64,000 nucleotides of DNA from Methyloversatilis discipulorum (GCF_018780585.1 NZ_JADMJL010000016.1:428611-492610), one strand, 5' to 3'. Shown: positions 1-9,341, numbered from the stretch's first letter. The notes: generated from the sequence alone by a model not told the origin. Program-made: numbers and translations.

Positions 1-538
1 CCGGCGGAGGCGGCGGCGAGTAGCGGAAGGTGAGTACGCTGCCGTCGCTCAGCCTGGCCTGCGTCGACACGTCGATCGCCGGTGGCGATGGCAGCAGTCG
101 CGCCAGCTTGGGCGGCGGCGGCGGGCGCATGGGGTGCATATCGTCGCGCGGCGTCAGCATGTCCTGTTCGCGCCTGACGACCTGGTGCTCGAAGCGCGTG
201 CCCAGCCGTTCGCCGACACGTTGCGCGAAGGCGTCGAAATCGTCCGGCACCGCTTTCGCGTCGTCATACCACGGCTCCTCGAGCGACAGTCGGGTGCTCG
301 GGCTTTCGAGCATGCGCAGCAGCCGATCGCGGCCGGCTGCCGGCGTTTCGTCGACCAGCGCGACCGACTCCGCCAGCCGCGTGGCGGCGTAGTCGCTGCG
401 CATCTGGCGCGACAGGCGCACGCGGTCCTCGACCACCAGCCACAGACCGAGCGCATTGGCGAGCAGCAGGCCGCCCAGCAGCACGCACAGAATCTGACCG
501 AACAGCGTGCGCGGCAGCAGCCGCGACGCCCATGTCAA
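1..538 (-). CDS. Sensor histidine kinase, N-terminal part (truncated by window edge)
   Basis: Only the first ~179 codons are in the window. I place the start at a TTG (538-536) that overlaps the stop of the response regulator gene and has GGAGAA just upstream; the nearby ATG at 533 lies in another frame giving a low-complexity product. The frame encodes one transmembrane helix (about residues 12-36, LFGQILCVLLGGLLLANALG) followed by a polar extracytoplasmic region that becomes proline-rich towards the edge. The HAMP, DHp and ATPase domains must lie beyond base 1. Assignment as kinase rests on the helix plus sensor-loop architecture and on the translationally coupled OmpR-type partner; no catalytic motif is visible. 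Confidence 0.75.
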   Translation of the reverse strand, partial: MTWASRLLPRTLFGQILCVLLGGLLLANALGLWLVVEDRVRLSRQMRSDYAATRLAESVALVDETPAAGRDRLLRMLESPSTRLSLEEPWYDDAKAVPDDFDAFAQRVGERLGTRFEHQVVRREQDMLTPRDDMHPMRPPPPPKLARLLPSPPAIDVSTQARLSDGSVLTFRYSPPPPP

Positions 539-1260
539 AGCAGCTTCTCCACCGGGCCGTTCAGCACATAGCCCTCGTTGCGCAGCGTGCGGATGATGCG
601 CGGTTCGCGGCCGTCGTCGCCGAGCCGGCGGCGCAGGCGGCTGATCATCACGTCGACCGTGCGGTCGAAGGGCCCGGCGTCGCGGCCGGCCAGCACGTCC
701 ATCAACTGGTCGCGCGACAGCACGCGGTTGGCGTTCTCGGCCAGCGCGTTGAGCATGCGGAATTCGCCACTGGACAGTGGCGTCACGACGCCGGCCTCGT
801 CGACCAGATGGCGGGCGCCGAGATCGAGCGTCCAGCCGGAGAATTTCAGGCCGCGCACGCTGCCGTCGCCATCCGGGTGCTCCGGTGCCCGGCGCAGGAT
901 GCTGCGCACCCGCGCCAGCAGTTCGCGCGGATGGAAGGGCTTGGGCAGGTAGTCGTCGGCCCCCATCTCGAGGCCGATGATGCGGTCCAGTTCGTCGCCG
1001 CGCGCGGTCAGCATCAGGATGGGCAGGCGCGATTTGGCGCGGATTTCGCGGCACAGCGCGAGGCCGTCGTCGCCCGGCAGCATCACGTCGAGGATGAGCA
1101 GGTCGCAGCCGTCGCGTTCGAGCGCGAGGCGCAGTGCGTCGCCGTCGCCGACGGTGCGCACGTCCATCTCCTGCTTGCCGAGGTAGTCGCGCAGCAGTTC
1201 ACGCAGGTCCGGGTCGTCGTCGACGACGAGGATGCGCGGTTTCGGTGTGTGTCCGTTCAT
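535..1260 (-). CDS. OmpR/PhoB-family response regulator
   Basis: A 241-residue two-domain regulator. The receiver domain (about 7-120) has the acidic cluster VVDDDPD, phosphoacceptor Asp58 in LLILDVMLP, the LMLTA threonine and the conserved lysine in YLPKPF. The C-terminal winged-helix DNA-binding domain shows SSGEFRMLNALAENANRVLSRDQL and FDRTVDVMISRLRRRLGDDG, typical of OmpR/PhoB proteins. I chose the ATG at 1260 (MNGHTPKPRILVVDDD) because the frame upstream does not look like protein. Its stop overlaps the start of the partner kinase. The regulon cannot be told from sequence. Confidence 0.93.
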   Translation of the reverse strand: MNGHTPKPRILVVDDDPDLRELLRDYLGKQEMDVRTVGDGDALRLALERDGCDLLILDVMLPGDDGLALCREIRAKSRLPILMLTARGDELDRIIGLEMGADDYLPKPFHPRELLARVRSILRRAPEHPDGDGSVRGLKFSGWTLDLGARHLVDEAGVVTPLSSGEFRMLNALAENANRVLSRDQLMDVLAGRDAGPFDRTVDVMISRLRRRLGDDGREPRIIRTLRNEGYVLNGPVEKLL

Positions 1261-1323
1261 GCCCTTCAGCTTAGCGGCTCGCGTCCGCGCGGTGGGCGAT
1301 CCGGACAATTCGGGACATTGTGT

Positions 1324-1731
1324 TTACGCAGTGTTTACAGAGGCTGGTGCGCGCGCCAGCAGCACGAGCAATCCGGCAAGCAGGCCGACGGCGGCGAAAT
1401 CGGCGCTGTAAAGCACCAGGCCGGCGGCGCCCGCGACGACGGCGAGGCGCGCCACCAAGGCGTAGCGCAGCAGCAGTGCCAGTGCGCCAGCGGCCAGCGC
1501 AAGTACGCCGATGCGCTCCTGCATGAAAAGCTGCGGCGCGACGCGGCGCACCAGGCAGCGCCAGTCGTCGGCGCCGCCAGCACACAGGCCGTGCAGCAGG
1601 TCGGATTCCATCAGGCCGTAGCGCAGGCCGGCGCTGGCCGCGGCGGTGACCAGCAGTGCGATGAGCAGCGGCCAGCCAAGGCGTTTGCGCAGATCGACAG
1701 CAAGGGAAGTGGTGGGCATCGAGGCATTCAT
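1324..1731 (-). CDS. Small hypothetical membrane protein
   Basis: A 135-residue protein with about three or four hydrophobic segments (GWPLLIALLVTAAASAGL, VLALAAGALALLLRYALV, RLAVVAGAAGLVLYSADF, AVGLLAGLLVLLARA). The loop after the first helix holds two cysteines (LLHGLCAGG and WRCLV). I do not recognise the family. It lies upstream of the response regulator gene on the same strand, with a 63-base gap, and could be co-transcribed with it. The low-complexity hydrophobic composition makes the exact start uncertain. Confidence 0.68.
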   Translation of the reverse strand: MNASMPTTSLAVDLRKRLGWPLLIALLVTAAASAGLRYGLMESDLLHGLCAGGADDWRCLVRRVAPQLFMQERIGVLALAAGALALLLRYALVARLAVVAGAAGLVLYSADFAAVGLLAGLLVLLARAPASVNTA

Positions 1732-1887
1732 CTGTAGGTACTGTCCGTCACGGCTGAACCGCGGATTTTCGCTGTGTTAGCATCGCCGCGCTGCAGCATC
1801 GACACCGTCATCCGGCGCCCGGCTGCAGTCCTCACCTTACCGGAAACGCTGCGCCCGGCCCAGCCGGACGACCGACACCGATCTCGC

Positions 1888-4491
1888 ATGAAAAGACAGA
1901 TTTCCCTTGCCCGCGTCATGATCGCCCTGCTGATCGCAGGTGGCGTGGCGGCGGTGCACTTCGCGCTGTGGGCGGTGACGAACCGTCCGGTCAGCGTGGT
2001 CGAGCCGCTGGACTACATCGACGGTTTTTCCTACAGCCCTTACCGGCGCGACCAGACGCCGCTCAAGGGCGTGTATCCGAGCTACGCCGAGATCGAGCAG
2101 GACATGAAGCAGCTCGGCGGCATCGCGCACCGGGTGCGTACCTACAACTCGACCGAGAATCCGGAGGTGTCCGATCTGGCGGGGCAGAACGAACTGCGCG
2201 TCACCGCGGGCGCCTGGCTGGACCGCGACAAGGTGAAGAACCGGCGAGAGATCGGTGCCGTGCTGGCGGATGCCCGGCTGCACGAGAACATCGACCGCAT
2301 CATCGTCGGCAACGAGGTATTGCTGCGCGACGACCTGACCTTCCCCGAGATGTATGCCTACCTCGACGAGGTGCGCAACGCGACCGATCTGCCGGTATCG
2401 ACCGCCGAACCCTGGCACGTCTGGCTGAAGAATCCGGAACTGGCGGACCACGTCGATTTCCTCGCCGTCCATCTGCTGCCGTATCACGAGGGCGTGCCGG
2501 TGGACAAAGCGGTCGACTACGCGATGGCGCGCTACCAGGAGCTGCTGGACGCCTTCCCCGGCCGCTCCATCCTGATTTCCGAAATCGGCTGGCCGAGCAA
2601 GGGGCCGACCATCCAGGCGGCGGTCGCGTCGGAAGAGAACCAGGCGCGCTTCGTGCGCGAATTCCTCTATCGCGCGCTGTGCAAGAACCTCGACTACTTC
2701 CTGATCGAAGCCTACGACCAGCCATGGAAGATCGATATCGAGGGCTGGGCCGGCGCCTACTGGGGCGTGTTCAACGCCGACCGCGAGTTGAAGTTCCCGC
2801 TCGAAGGCAGCGTGGATCCGAACAGCGGCTGGATTGATGACGCGCTGGTCGCCACCGTGTTCGCGCTGGTGCCGATGCTGCTGCTCTGTCTGGCGCAGCG
2901 CGGCATGAGCATCGGCGGCCAGCTTTGGATGTGCATACTGGTGCAGGCTTGCGTCACCGCCATCGTCATCGCCGCCCGCCTGCCGGCCGACTACTACTTC
3001 ACCTTGCGCGACCTGACGGCGCTGATAGGCCTCGTGTTCGGCGTGGTGCTGACGGCGGGCGTGCTGCTGACCAACGGATTCGAGTTCGCCGAGGTGTTCT
3101 TCAAGCCGCGCTGGCGCCGTGCCTACAAGCCGGCTGAGCCGGTGCCGCCGGAACAGCAGCCCTTCGTGTCGGTGCACCTCGCCTGCTGCAACGAACCGCC
3201 GGAAATGGTGATCGCCACCATCGACAGTCTGGCGGCGATGGACTACCAGAATTTCGAAGTCATCGTCGTCGACAACAACACCAAGGACGAGGCGCTGTGG
3301 AAGCCGGTCGAGGCGCGCATGGCCGAGTTGGGCCCGCGCTTCCGCTTCTTCCATCTGCCGCAGTGGCCGGGTTTCAAGGCCGGTGCGCTGAATTTCGCGA
3401 TGAAGCAGATCGATCCGCGCACTGCGGTGGTCGGCGTGGTCGACGCCGACTACGTGGTCACCCCCGACTGGCTCAGCGCACTGGTGCCGCATTTCCGCGA
3501 CCCCAAGGTGGCCGTGGTGCAGGCACCGCAGGCGCACCGCGAGTGGGAGCGCCATTTCTTCAAGCGCATGTGCAACTGGGAGTTCGATGGCTTCTTCCGC
3601 ATCGGCATGCATCATCGTCATGAACGCAACGCGCTGATCCAGCACGGGACGATGACGCTGGTGCGCCGCTCGCGCCTGGAGGAATCGGGCAACTGGTCCG
3701 AGTGGTGCATCTGCGAGGACACCGAACTGGGCCTGCGCCTGCTCGAGAACGGCGACGAACTGCGCTACATCGACCGCGTGTTCGGCCGTGGTCTGACGCC
3801 GTCCAGCTTCGCCGCACTGAAGTCGCAGCGCTTCCGCTGGGCCTTCGGCGCGATGCAGATCATGAAGGGCCACTGGAAGGCGCTGGTCGGCAAGAGCAAG
3901 CTCTCGGCCGGTCAGCGCTATCACTTCATCACCGGCTGGTTCTCGTGGTTCGGCGACGCGCTGCAGTTCCTGTTCGCGCTGGGCGCCATAGGCTGGACGG
4001 CCGCGATGCTGATCTGGCCGAAGATGTTCTCGCTGCCGGTCACCATCATGCTGGCGCCGGTGCTCGGCCTGCTGGTCGCCAAGGCGGCGATGGGGCCTAT
4101 CCTGTACCGCCGCGCGATGGACTGTCCGTGGGCCGACATAGCCGGCGCGTCGCTGGTGAGCCTGGGCCTGTCGCACGCGATCGCGCGCGGCATCATCGCT
4201 GGTATCACGCACAAGCGCGGTGTCTTCCTGCGCACCGCGAAGGGCAAGGCGGAGGGCGGTCTGGCCAAGTTCTTCCAGCCGATACGCGAGGAGATGTACC
4301 TGCTGCTGTCGCTCATTGGGGCCGCCAGCGCCATGCTCTACATGCGCGGCAGCGACAGCGTCGAGGTGCTGCTGTGGGTGACCATGCTGGGCCTGCAGTC
4401 GCTGCCCTACATCGCCGCGCTGGCCTGCCAGTTCATCGCCCAGCTGCCGGAAAAGCCGCTGCCGGCAGCGTCGGCGACACAGGCAGCCTGA
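1888..4491 (+). CDS. GH17 beta-1,3-glucan hydrolase/transglycosylase fused to GT2 glycosyltransferase
   Basis: An 867-residue membrane protein. After an N-terminal helix (about 6-27) comes a GH17 domain with both catalytic glutamates: acid/base E143 in VGNEVLLR and nucleophile E232 in ISEIGWPS. About four helices follow (residues ~325-420), then a GT2 domain with VDNN (D462), the DAD motif (519-521), EDTE (610-613) and QRFRW (647-651), all signatures of processive inverting synthases. Further helices end the chain. GH17-GT2 fusions of this type are known in Proteobacteria and act on beta-1,3-glucans; the likely role is making and remodelling a periplasmic or capsular glucan. Start ATG 1888 precedes the first helix. 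A second GH17 gene begins 4 bases after its stop. Confidence 0.9.
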   Translation: MKRQISLARVMIALLIAGGVAAVHFALWAVTNRPVSVVEPLDYIDGFSYSPYRRDQTPLKGVYPSYAEIEQDMKQLGGIAHRVRTYNSTENPEVSDLAGQNELRVTAGAWLDRDKVKNRREIGAVLADARLHENIDRIIVGNEVLLRDDLTFPEMYAYLDEVRNATDLPVSTAEPWHVWLKNPELADHVDFLAVHLLPYHEGVPVDKAVDYAMARYQELLDAFPGRSILISEIGWPSKGPTIQAAVASEENQARFVREFLYRALCKNLDYFLIEAYDQPWKIDIEGWAGAYWGVFNADRELKFPLEGSVDPNSGWIDDALVATVFALVPMLLLCLAQRGMSIGGQLWMCILVQACVTAIVIAARLPADYYFTLRDLTALIGLVFGVVLTAGVLLTNGFEFAEVFFKPRWRRAYKPAEPVPPEQQPFVSVHLACCNEPPEMVIATIDSLAAMDYQNFEVIVVDNNTKDEALWKPVEARMAELGPRFRFFHLPQWPGFKAGALNFAMKQIDPRTAVVGVVDADYVVTPDWLSALVPHFRDPKVAVVQAPQAHREWERHFFKRMCNWEFDGFFRIGMHHRHERNALIQHGTMTLVRRSRLEESGNWSEWCICEDTELGLRLLENGDELRYIDRVFGRGLTPSSFAALKSQRFRWAFGAMQIMKGHWKALVGKSKLSAGQRYHFITGWFSWFGDALQFLFALGAIGWTAAMLIWPKMFSLPVTIMLAPVLGLLVAKAAMGPILYRRAMDCPWADIAGASLVSLGLSHAIARGIIAGITHKRGVFLRTAKGKAEGGLAKFFQPIREEMYLLLSLIGAASAMLYMRGSDSVEVLLWVTMLGLQSLPYIAALACQFIAQLPEKPLPAASATQAA

Positions 4492-4495
4492 CGCG

Positions 4496-6046
4496 ATGAT
4501 GGAACCGCTGAACCGCGCGCCGCGCTGGGCGCGCTATGCGCTGGCGCATCTGATCGCGCTGGCGCTGATCGCGTTCTGGATCTGGCGCGCCAACCAGCCG
4601 CAGCCGCTGGCCGACGTGCCGCCGGACCAGGCCCGTCTGCAGTGCGTGTCGTACGCACCCTATTACCGGCCGGGCGAATCGCCGCTGATTCCCGATTTCC
4701 AGGTGAGCCGCGAGCGCATCGACGCCGACCTCGCTCGGCTGGCGCGGATCACCGACTGCGTGCGTCTGTACTCGGTCGATCAGGGGCTGTCCGCCGTTCC
4801 CGAGCTGGCCGGTCGCCACGGACTGAAGGTGCTGGTGGGCGCCTGGATAGGCGGCGATCTGAAGAAGAACGACATCGAGCTGACACAGGCCATCGCGCTT
4901 GCCAACCGTCACCGCGACGTGGTGCGCGGCCTCATCGTCGGCAACGAGGTGTTGTTGCGCCGCGAACAGACCGAGGATGCGATGCGCCGCTACATCGAGC
5001 GTGCCCAGCGCGAAACCGAGGTGCCGGTGACTTACGCCGACGTCTGGGAGTTCTGGCTCAAGCACCGTTCACTCGCGGCCAGCGTCGATTTCGCCACCGT
5101 GCACATCCTGCCCTACTGGGAGGACGAGCCGCGGGCGATCGACGACGCGATCACGCACGTGACGGCGGTGATGGACACGATGGCCGTCGAACTGGGCAAG
5201 CCGCTGCTGATCGGCGAGACCGGCTGGCCCAGTCTGGGCAAGCAGCGCGACGGCGCGCGGCCGGGGCTGATCGAGCAGGCGCGCTATCTGCGCGAATTCC
5301 TGCTGGCGGCCCAGGCGCACGGCTGGCAGTACAACGTGATCGAAGCCTATGACCAGCCGTGGAAGCGCCTGCTCGAAGGTACGGTCGGCGGGTACTGGGG
5401 GGTGCTCGATTCGCACGGCCACGCCAAGTTCGGCTGGCATGGCGCGCTGGCCGAACGCAACGACGGTGCCACGCCGCTGACCGCTGGCGCGGTCGGGCTG
5501 GCGCTCGGCGTGCTGATCGTACTGGCCGCGCGCGTGCGTCGTTCGGGTGCTGCAGCGGCTTACGCGCTGTCCGGGGCACTGGCGGGACTGATCGGATGGC
5601 TGCAGTGGGAATACCTGTTGCTCGCCTGCCGCAATCCTGCAGAGTGGCTGGCCATGGGCGCGGTAGCACTGGCGGGCAGTCTGGCGTGGGCGCTGTTGCC
5701 CTTCGTGATGACCGGTCGTGCACGACCTGCGATGGCGTTCGCCGTGCGTGTGCTGCTGTTCGGCCTGGCCGGCGGCGGCCTGTTGCTCGCGGTCGATGGT
5801 CGCTACCGCGATTTCCCCTTCCTGCTGTTCGTGCTGCCGACCGTTCAGTTCGGTCTGGCTGCGCGCTGGGCCGGTTTCGACGTGATGCCGCGACTGCCCG
5901 AGGCGCGCGTTTTCACGCTGATTGCGGTGGCCGGCAGTGTCATCGCTTGGCTTGTCGACTGGCGCAACCCGCAGGCGTTGGGCTGGGCGCTGATGGCCGC
6001 CGTGCTGGCGGCCGCCTATCTGCAAAAGCGCTCAGCAGCGGACTGA
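4496..6046 (+). CDS. Membrane-bound GH17 family glycoside hydrolase/transglycosylase
   Basis: A 516-residue protein with an N-terminal membrane anchor (about 15-27), an extracytoplasmic GH17 domain (about 40-310) and roughly seven C-terminal membrane helices. The catalytic pair is intact: E151 in IVGNEVLLRR and E241 in LIGETGWPS. The domain is clearly paralogous to that of the preceding gene (shared YDQPWK, GYWGV), so a duplication within the operon is likely. It lacks the GT2 module. Related bacterial GH17 enzymes are transglycosylases that elongate or branch beta-1,3-gluco-oligosaccharides; I infer it works with the fused synthase upstream. The 3' end overlaps the convergent PEBP gene by 15 bases. 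Confidence 0.87.
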   Translation: MMEPLNRAPRWARYALAHLIALALIAFWIWRANQPQPLADVPPDQARLQCVSYAPYYRPGESPLIPDFQVSRERIDADLARLARITDCVRLYSVDQGLSAVPELAGRHGLKVLVGAWIGGDLKKNDIELTQAIALANRHRDVVRGLIVGNEVLLRREQTEDAMRRYIERAQRETEVPVTYADVWEFWLKHRSLAASVDFATVHILPYWEDEPRAIDDAITHVTAVMDTMAVELGKPLLIGETGWPSLGKQRDGARPGLIEQARYLREFLLAAQAHGWQYNVIEAYDQPWKRLLEGTVGGYWGVLDSHGHAKFGWHGALAERNDGATPLTAGAVGLALGVLIVLAARVRRSGAAAAYALSGALAGLIGWLQWEYLLLACRNPAEWLAMGAVALAGSLAWALLPFVMTGRARPAMAFAVRVLLFGLAGGGLLLAVDGRYRDFPFLLFVLPTVQFGLAARWAGFDVMPRLPEARVFTLIAVAGSVIAWLVDWRNPQALGWALMAAVLAAAYLQKRSAAD

Positions 6047-6658
6047 AGGGTTCAGCGCGTACAGACCGGTCAGGCTCGCCTGGCCGAGCACGTGGCCCTG
6101 CATCGCCTGTTTCACGACATCGAGCGTAAGCCGGCCGTCTGCCGGAAGGCGTTCGACGTCCAGCGCGTAAAGCGTGAACACGTAGTGATGGACGATTTCG
6201 TCGTTCCACGGCGGGCAGGGGCCGTCGTAGCCATGGTAGTCGCCGGTCATCTGCGCGTCGCCGGCGAACCACGCAGTGTAATCGTTGATGCCCTGGCGGG
6301 TGCCGCGCGGACCGGCCGGACCGGGCTTGCCGCAGGCGGTGACGGCCGACGAGAACTCGCCTTCGGCGATTTCGCCGGTCGGTGCGAGGTCGACCAGTAT
6401 CCAGTGCGTGAAGTCGCAGCGCGGCAGCGAGGCGGGCACGGTGCGGCCTTCCTGGTTCACGTCGTCCGGCCGGGTCGGTACGTCGGGGTCGTGGCAGATC
6501 AGTACCAGCGAACGCGTGCCGGCCGGCAGATCGGACCAGGCGAGGTGCGGGTTGCGGTTGTCGCCCAGTTGCGCGTGACCCTTGCCGTCGGGGATGCAGA
6601 ACGCGTTGTTGCCCGGGATGCGGGTACCGTCGGCAAAAGTGTTGCTCGTCAGTTTCAT
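6032..6658 (-). CDS. YbhB/YbcL family (PEBP-like) protein
   Basis: A 208-residue protein with hallmarks of the bacterial Raf-kinase-inhibitor-like/PEBP fold: a ligand-pocket segment LVLICHDPDVP, the DFTHWILVDL strand, GINDYTAWFAGD, YHGYDGPCPPWND and HHYVFTLYAL. The name reflects homology to eukaryotic phosphatidylethanolamine-binding proteins; a kinase-inhibitor role has not been established for bacterial members. No signal peptide is seen, so it is probably cytoplasmic. It follows murJ on the same strand with a 16-base gap and may be co-transcribed with it. Confidence 0.9.
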   Translation of the reverse strand: MKLTSNTFADGTRIPGNNAFCIPDGKGHAQLGDNRNPHLAWSDLPAGTRSLVLICHDPDVPTRPDDVNQEGRTVPASLPRCDFTHWILVDLAPTGEIAEGEFSSAVTACGKPGPAGPRGTRQGINDYTAWFAGDAQMTGDYHGYDGPCPPWNDEIVHHYVFTLYALDVERLPADGRLTLDVVKQAMQGHVLGQASLTGLYALNPSVRC

Positions 6659-6674
6659 CTAGTCAGCTCCTCGT

Positions 6675-8213
6675 TCAGGACGCCGCGCGACGCGAAAAGT
6701 CGCGCAGCCGGAAACCCAGTGCGAACAGCACGGCGAAATAGGCACCGGCGCCTGCTGGCACCAGCCAGCCCAGGTGCAGGATGCGTTTGAGCGTGCCCAT
6801 CTGCAACCAGTCACCCGGTACCTGCGCGCCGAAGTACAGCACCACGCCCATCGCTGCAAGCGCAGACAGCATCTTGAGCCAGAAGCTCCGCCAGCCGGGT
6901 GCCGGCGTGTAGGCGCCGGTGCGGCGCAGGCCGTGGTAGAGGAAACCGGCGTTCACCAGCGATGCCAGCCCGATGGACAGCGCCAGCCCTGCGTGTGCCA
7001 GCGGGCCGATGAAGACGAGGTTCATCAACTGGGTCAGCACCAGCACGCCGAGCGCAATCTTGACCGGCGTGCGGATGTCTTGCCGCGAATAGAAACCGGG
7101 TGCGAGCACCTTCACAAGAATCAGTCCGGTCAGGCCGACGCTGTAGGCGAGCAGCGCCTCGCGCGTCGCCAGCACGTCGTGGGCGGTGAACTGGCCGTGG
7201 TGGAACAGCGTGGCAATCAGCGGTGTGGCGAGTAGCCCCAGTGCGAGCGCCGCCGGCAGCGTAAGCATCAGCGTCAGGCGCAGGCCCCAGTCGAGCAGCG
7301 AGGAAAATTCGCCTCCGTTGCCGTCGGCGTGACTGCGCGACAGCGAAGGCAGCAGTATGGTGCCGAGCGCCACGCCGAGCAGGCCGGCCGGGAATTCCAT
7401 CAGACGGTCGGCGTAGTAGAGCCAGGACACCGAACCGCTTTCGAGGAAGGAGGCGAAGATGGTGTTGATCAGCAGTGAAATCTGCGACACCGACACGCCC
7501 AGTATCGCCGGCAGCATCAGCTTGAAGATGCGACGCACACCGGGATCGTGCAGGTCGAGCCGCATCCGCGGCAGCATGCCGATGCGCATCAGCGCCGGCA
7601 CCTGCAGCGCCAGCTGCAGCGCGCCGCCGATGAACACCGCCCAGGCCAGCGCCAGTACCGGCGGATCGAAATACGGCGCGGCGAACAGGCTCATGCCGAT
7701 GAAGCTTAGGTTGAGCAGCACCGGCGTGAAGGCGGGAATCGCGAAGCGGCTGAAAGTGTTCAGCACGCCGCCGGCCATGGCGACCAGCGACATGAACAGG
7801 ATGTAGGGGAAGGTGATGCGGGTGAGCGTCACCGTCAGGTCGAACTTGTCGGCGTCGGCGGCAAAGCCGGGCGCGGATATATATATGATGAGCGGCGCGG
7901 CGACGATGCCGATCGCCGTGACGACCGCGACCACCAGGGCGAGCAGGGTCGCGACGTGGTCGATCAGTGCCCGCGTGTCGTCGACGCCGCGCCGGTTGCG
8001 ATATTCGCCCAGTATCGGCACGAAGGCCTGCGAGAAGGCGCCCTCGGCGAACATGCGACGCAGCAGGTTGGGCAGACGGAAGGCGACGAAGAAGGCGTCG
8101 GTGGCGGCGCCAGCGCCGAAGGCCCGGGCGATGAAGAAATCGCGGACGAAGCCGAGGATGCGCGACAGCAGCGTCATGCTGCTGACGGTCGCGAGTGCAC
8201 GAAGCAGATTCAT
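6675..8213 (-). CDS. murJ: Lipid II flippase MurJ
   Basis: A 512-residue polytopic protein of the MVF/MurJ family, which flips lipid II across the inner membrane for peptidoglycan synthesis. The N terminus ([33 protein letters not shown], given here as overall pattern residues 1-33) and the segments [17 protein letters not shown] and [15 protein letters not shown] are near-diagnostic. About 14 helices are expected and hydrophobic runs occur throughout. The ATG at 8213 fits the family start; the frame upstream overlaps the rpsT promoter region and is not protein-like. The divergent arrangement with rpsT is common in beta- and gammaproteobacteria. Confidence 0.96.
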   Translation of the reverse strand: MNLLRALATVSSMTLLSRILGFVRDFFIARAFGAGAATDAFFVAFRLPNLLRRMFAEGAFSQAFVPILGEYRNRRGVDDTRALIDHVATLLALVVAVVTAIGIVAAPLIIYISAPGFAADADKFDLTVTLTRITFPYILFMSLVAMAGGVLNTFSRFAIPAFTPVLLNLSFIGMSLFAAPYFDPPVLALAWAVFIGGALQLALQVPALMRIGMLPRMRLDLHDPGVRRIFKLMLPAILGVSVSQISLLINTIFASFLESGSVSWLYYADRLMEFPAGLLGVALGTILLPSLSRSHADGNGGEFSSLLDWGLRLTLMLTLPAALALGLLATPLIATLFHHGQFTAHDVLATREALLAYSVGLTGLILVKVLAPGFYSRQDIRTPVKIALGVLVLTQLMNLVFIGPLAHAGLALSIGLASLVNAGFLYHGLRRTGAYTPAPGWRSFWLKMLSALAAMGVVLYFGAQVPGDWLQMGTLKRILHLGWLVPAGAGAYFAVLFALGFRLRDFSRRAAS

Positions 8214-8294
8214 CAGGCGATGCGTATGGAGAGACAGCGCGCACCTTACCAGAGCCGTGCGGGCTGTCGGCCACGCGATGCGCCGAACTGGGTC

Positions 8295-8323
8295 TTGCAC
8301 CGGCAACCCATAGTGCGTATACT
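8295..8323 (+). promoter_or_regulatory. Sigma70-type promoter of rpsT
   Basis: TTGCAC at 8295-8300 and TATACT at 8318-8323 are separated by exactly 17 bases and lie 33 bases upstream of the rpsT start codon. Both hexamers are close to the sigma70 consensus. The arrangement fits a strong housekeeping promoter. Confidence 0.75.
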
Positions 8324-8356
8324 CGCGCGTTTTCCCGAACACCCAACCGCAAGAAC

Positions 8357-8629
8357 ATGGCCAATTCCGCACAAGCACGCAAGCGCGCCCGTCAGGCGAA
8401 CGTTCGTCGTGATCACAACATGAGCCAGCGCTCGGAGCTGCGCACCGCCATCAAGAACGTTCGCAAGGCCATCCTGGCTGGCGACAAGGCAGCTGCGCAA
8501 GCCGTGTTCGTGCAGGCCCAGACGACGATCGACAGCATCGCCGACAAGAACATCATCCACAAGAACAAGGCAGCTCGTCACAAGAGCCGTCTGTCCGGTG
8601 CGATCAAGGCGATGGGCGCCGCGGCCTGA
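8357..8629 (+). CDS. rpsT: 30S ribosomal protein S20
   Basis: A 90-residue, highly basic, alanine-rich protein matching S20: [13 protein letters not shown] at the N terminus, then [17 protein letters not shown] and [16 protein letters not shown] in the middle and C-terminal half. S20 binds 16S rRNA early in 30S assembly. Monocistronic, with a good promoter upstream and a symmetrical terminator downstream. The start ATG at 8357 gives the standard length. Confidence 0.98.
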   Translation: MANSAQARKRARQANVRRDHNMSQRSELRTAIKNVRKAILAGDKAAAQAVFVQAQTTIDSIADKNIIHKNKAARHKSRLSGAIKAMGAAA

Positions 8630-8671
8630 GTTCCGCAGCCTGACCCGCCGGCGGCCATCCAGGCCGCAGCA

Positions 8672-8707
8672 ATAAAAAAGCCGACCCGATGGTCGGCTTT
8701 TTTATTG
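8672..8707. terminator. Bidirectional rho-independent terminator
   Basis: A perfect 7-bp stem GCCGACC/GGTCGGC (8680-8686 and 8691-8697) with loop CGAT is flanked by an A-run on the left and a T-run on the right, extending pairing to AATAAAAAA/TTTTTTATT. It can end transcription of rpsT on the plus strand and of the convergent DUF3579 gene on the minus strand. Confidence 0.92.
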
Positions 8708-8766
8708 CCTGTGTCTTGCGGGCACTGACAATGGGCAATGCTTCTTCGTCGGCGCGGATGTCTGGC

Positions 8767-8799
8767 GGACGTATTCCGGACGGGGTCCGCCATACGTCC
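8767..8799. other. Imperfect hairpin/palindrome downstream of the DUF3579 gene
   Basis: GGACGTA (8767-8773) pairs with TACGTCC (8793-8799). Inside it, CGGAC (8777-8781) pairs with GTCCG (8785-8789) around a GGG loop, separated from the outer stem by a symmetrical 3/3 internal loop. No T-run follows on either strand, so it is not a standard terminator. Role unknown; it could stabilise a 3' end or bind a protein. Confidence 0.5.
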
Positions 8800-8820
8800 G
8801 AATCGCACGCCGACAGGGCT

Positions 8821-9255
8821 TCAGATCTCTGCGGCGCCGGTTTCGTAATCGACACGCAGATCGTTGTCGCGCGCGAAATGCATCAGGAAGTTGTAGGCAA
8901 GCGGTTCGAGTTCGTACAGGCGGGCATCGACAAACACGCACTTCTCGCCGGTGATCCAGCAACCGGGGCGCACGTACGGTGAGTAGCGCATCTTGCGCTG
9001 GCTGCCGAACGAGGACATGACGCCGCACAGGCGGTCGGACCAGTCGCTGGGGCGGAAGGTGCGGCCCTTGCTCGTGGCGCCGATGATCGTGAAGCTGCGC
9101 GCGCGGCGCGGGTCGTCCATCTGTTTGCGCACCAGGCTGTCGTTGGCGGGCGGGAGAGGGGCTGCGGCGTCGCCGTCGTGTACATGCGGAATCGCGCTCA
9201 TGTTCGGGTCTGTGGCCTCGGGCAGTTCTGTGTTCGGTCCGGCTGCGTCGCACAT
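8821..9255 (-). CDS. DUF3579 family protein
   Basis: A protein of up to 144 residues. The conserved core begins at about residue 50 (ARSFTIIGATSKGRTFRPSD) and continues with DRLCGVMSSFG, YSPYVRPG, GEKCVFVDARLYELEPLAY and NFLMHFARDNDLRV, the pattern of the betaproteobacterial DUF3579 family. Function is unknown. The ~45-residue N-terminal part is poorly conserved-looking and no clear ribosome binding site marks a start; ATGs at 9255, 9201 and 9120 are all possible. It is divergent from the small gene at 9408 across an AT-rich promoter region and converges on rpsT. Confidence 0.85.
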   Translation of the reverse strand: MCDAAGPNTELPEATDPNMSAIPHVHDGDAAAPLPPANDSLVRKQMDDPRRARSFTIIGATSKGRTFRPSDWSDRLCGVMSSFGSQRKMRYSPYVRPGCWITGEKCVFVDARLYELEPLAYNFLMHFARDNDLRVDYETGAAEI

Positions 9256-9341
9256 GGCAGGTGGTGCGGCTGCAGCCGGGGTGGTGCTTCGCTCAGTTAT
9301 AGAGGTAAAACAGGGCTCTTTTTTATCTTTAAAAACAAGGT

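Noticed and set aside
1837..4212. Long open frame antisense to the GH17-GT2 gene
   Set aside because: Composition is Arg/His/Gln-rich low complexity, typical of the reverse strand of high-GC coding sequence.
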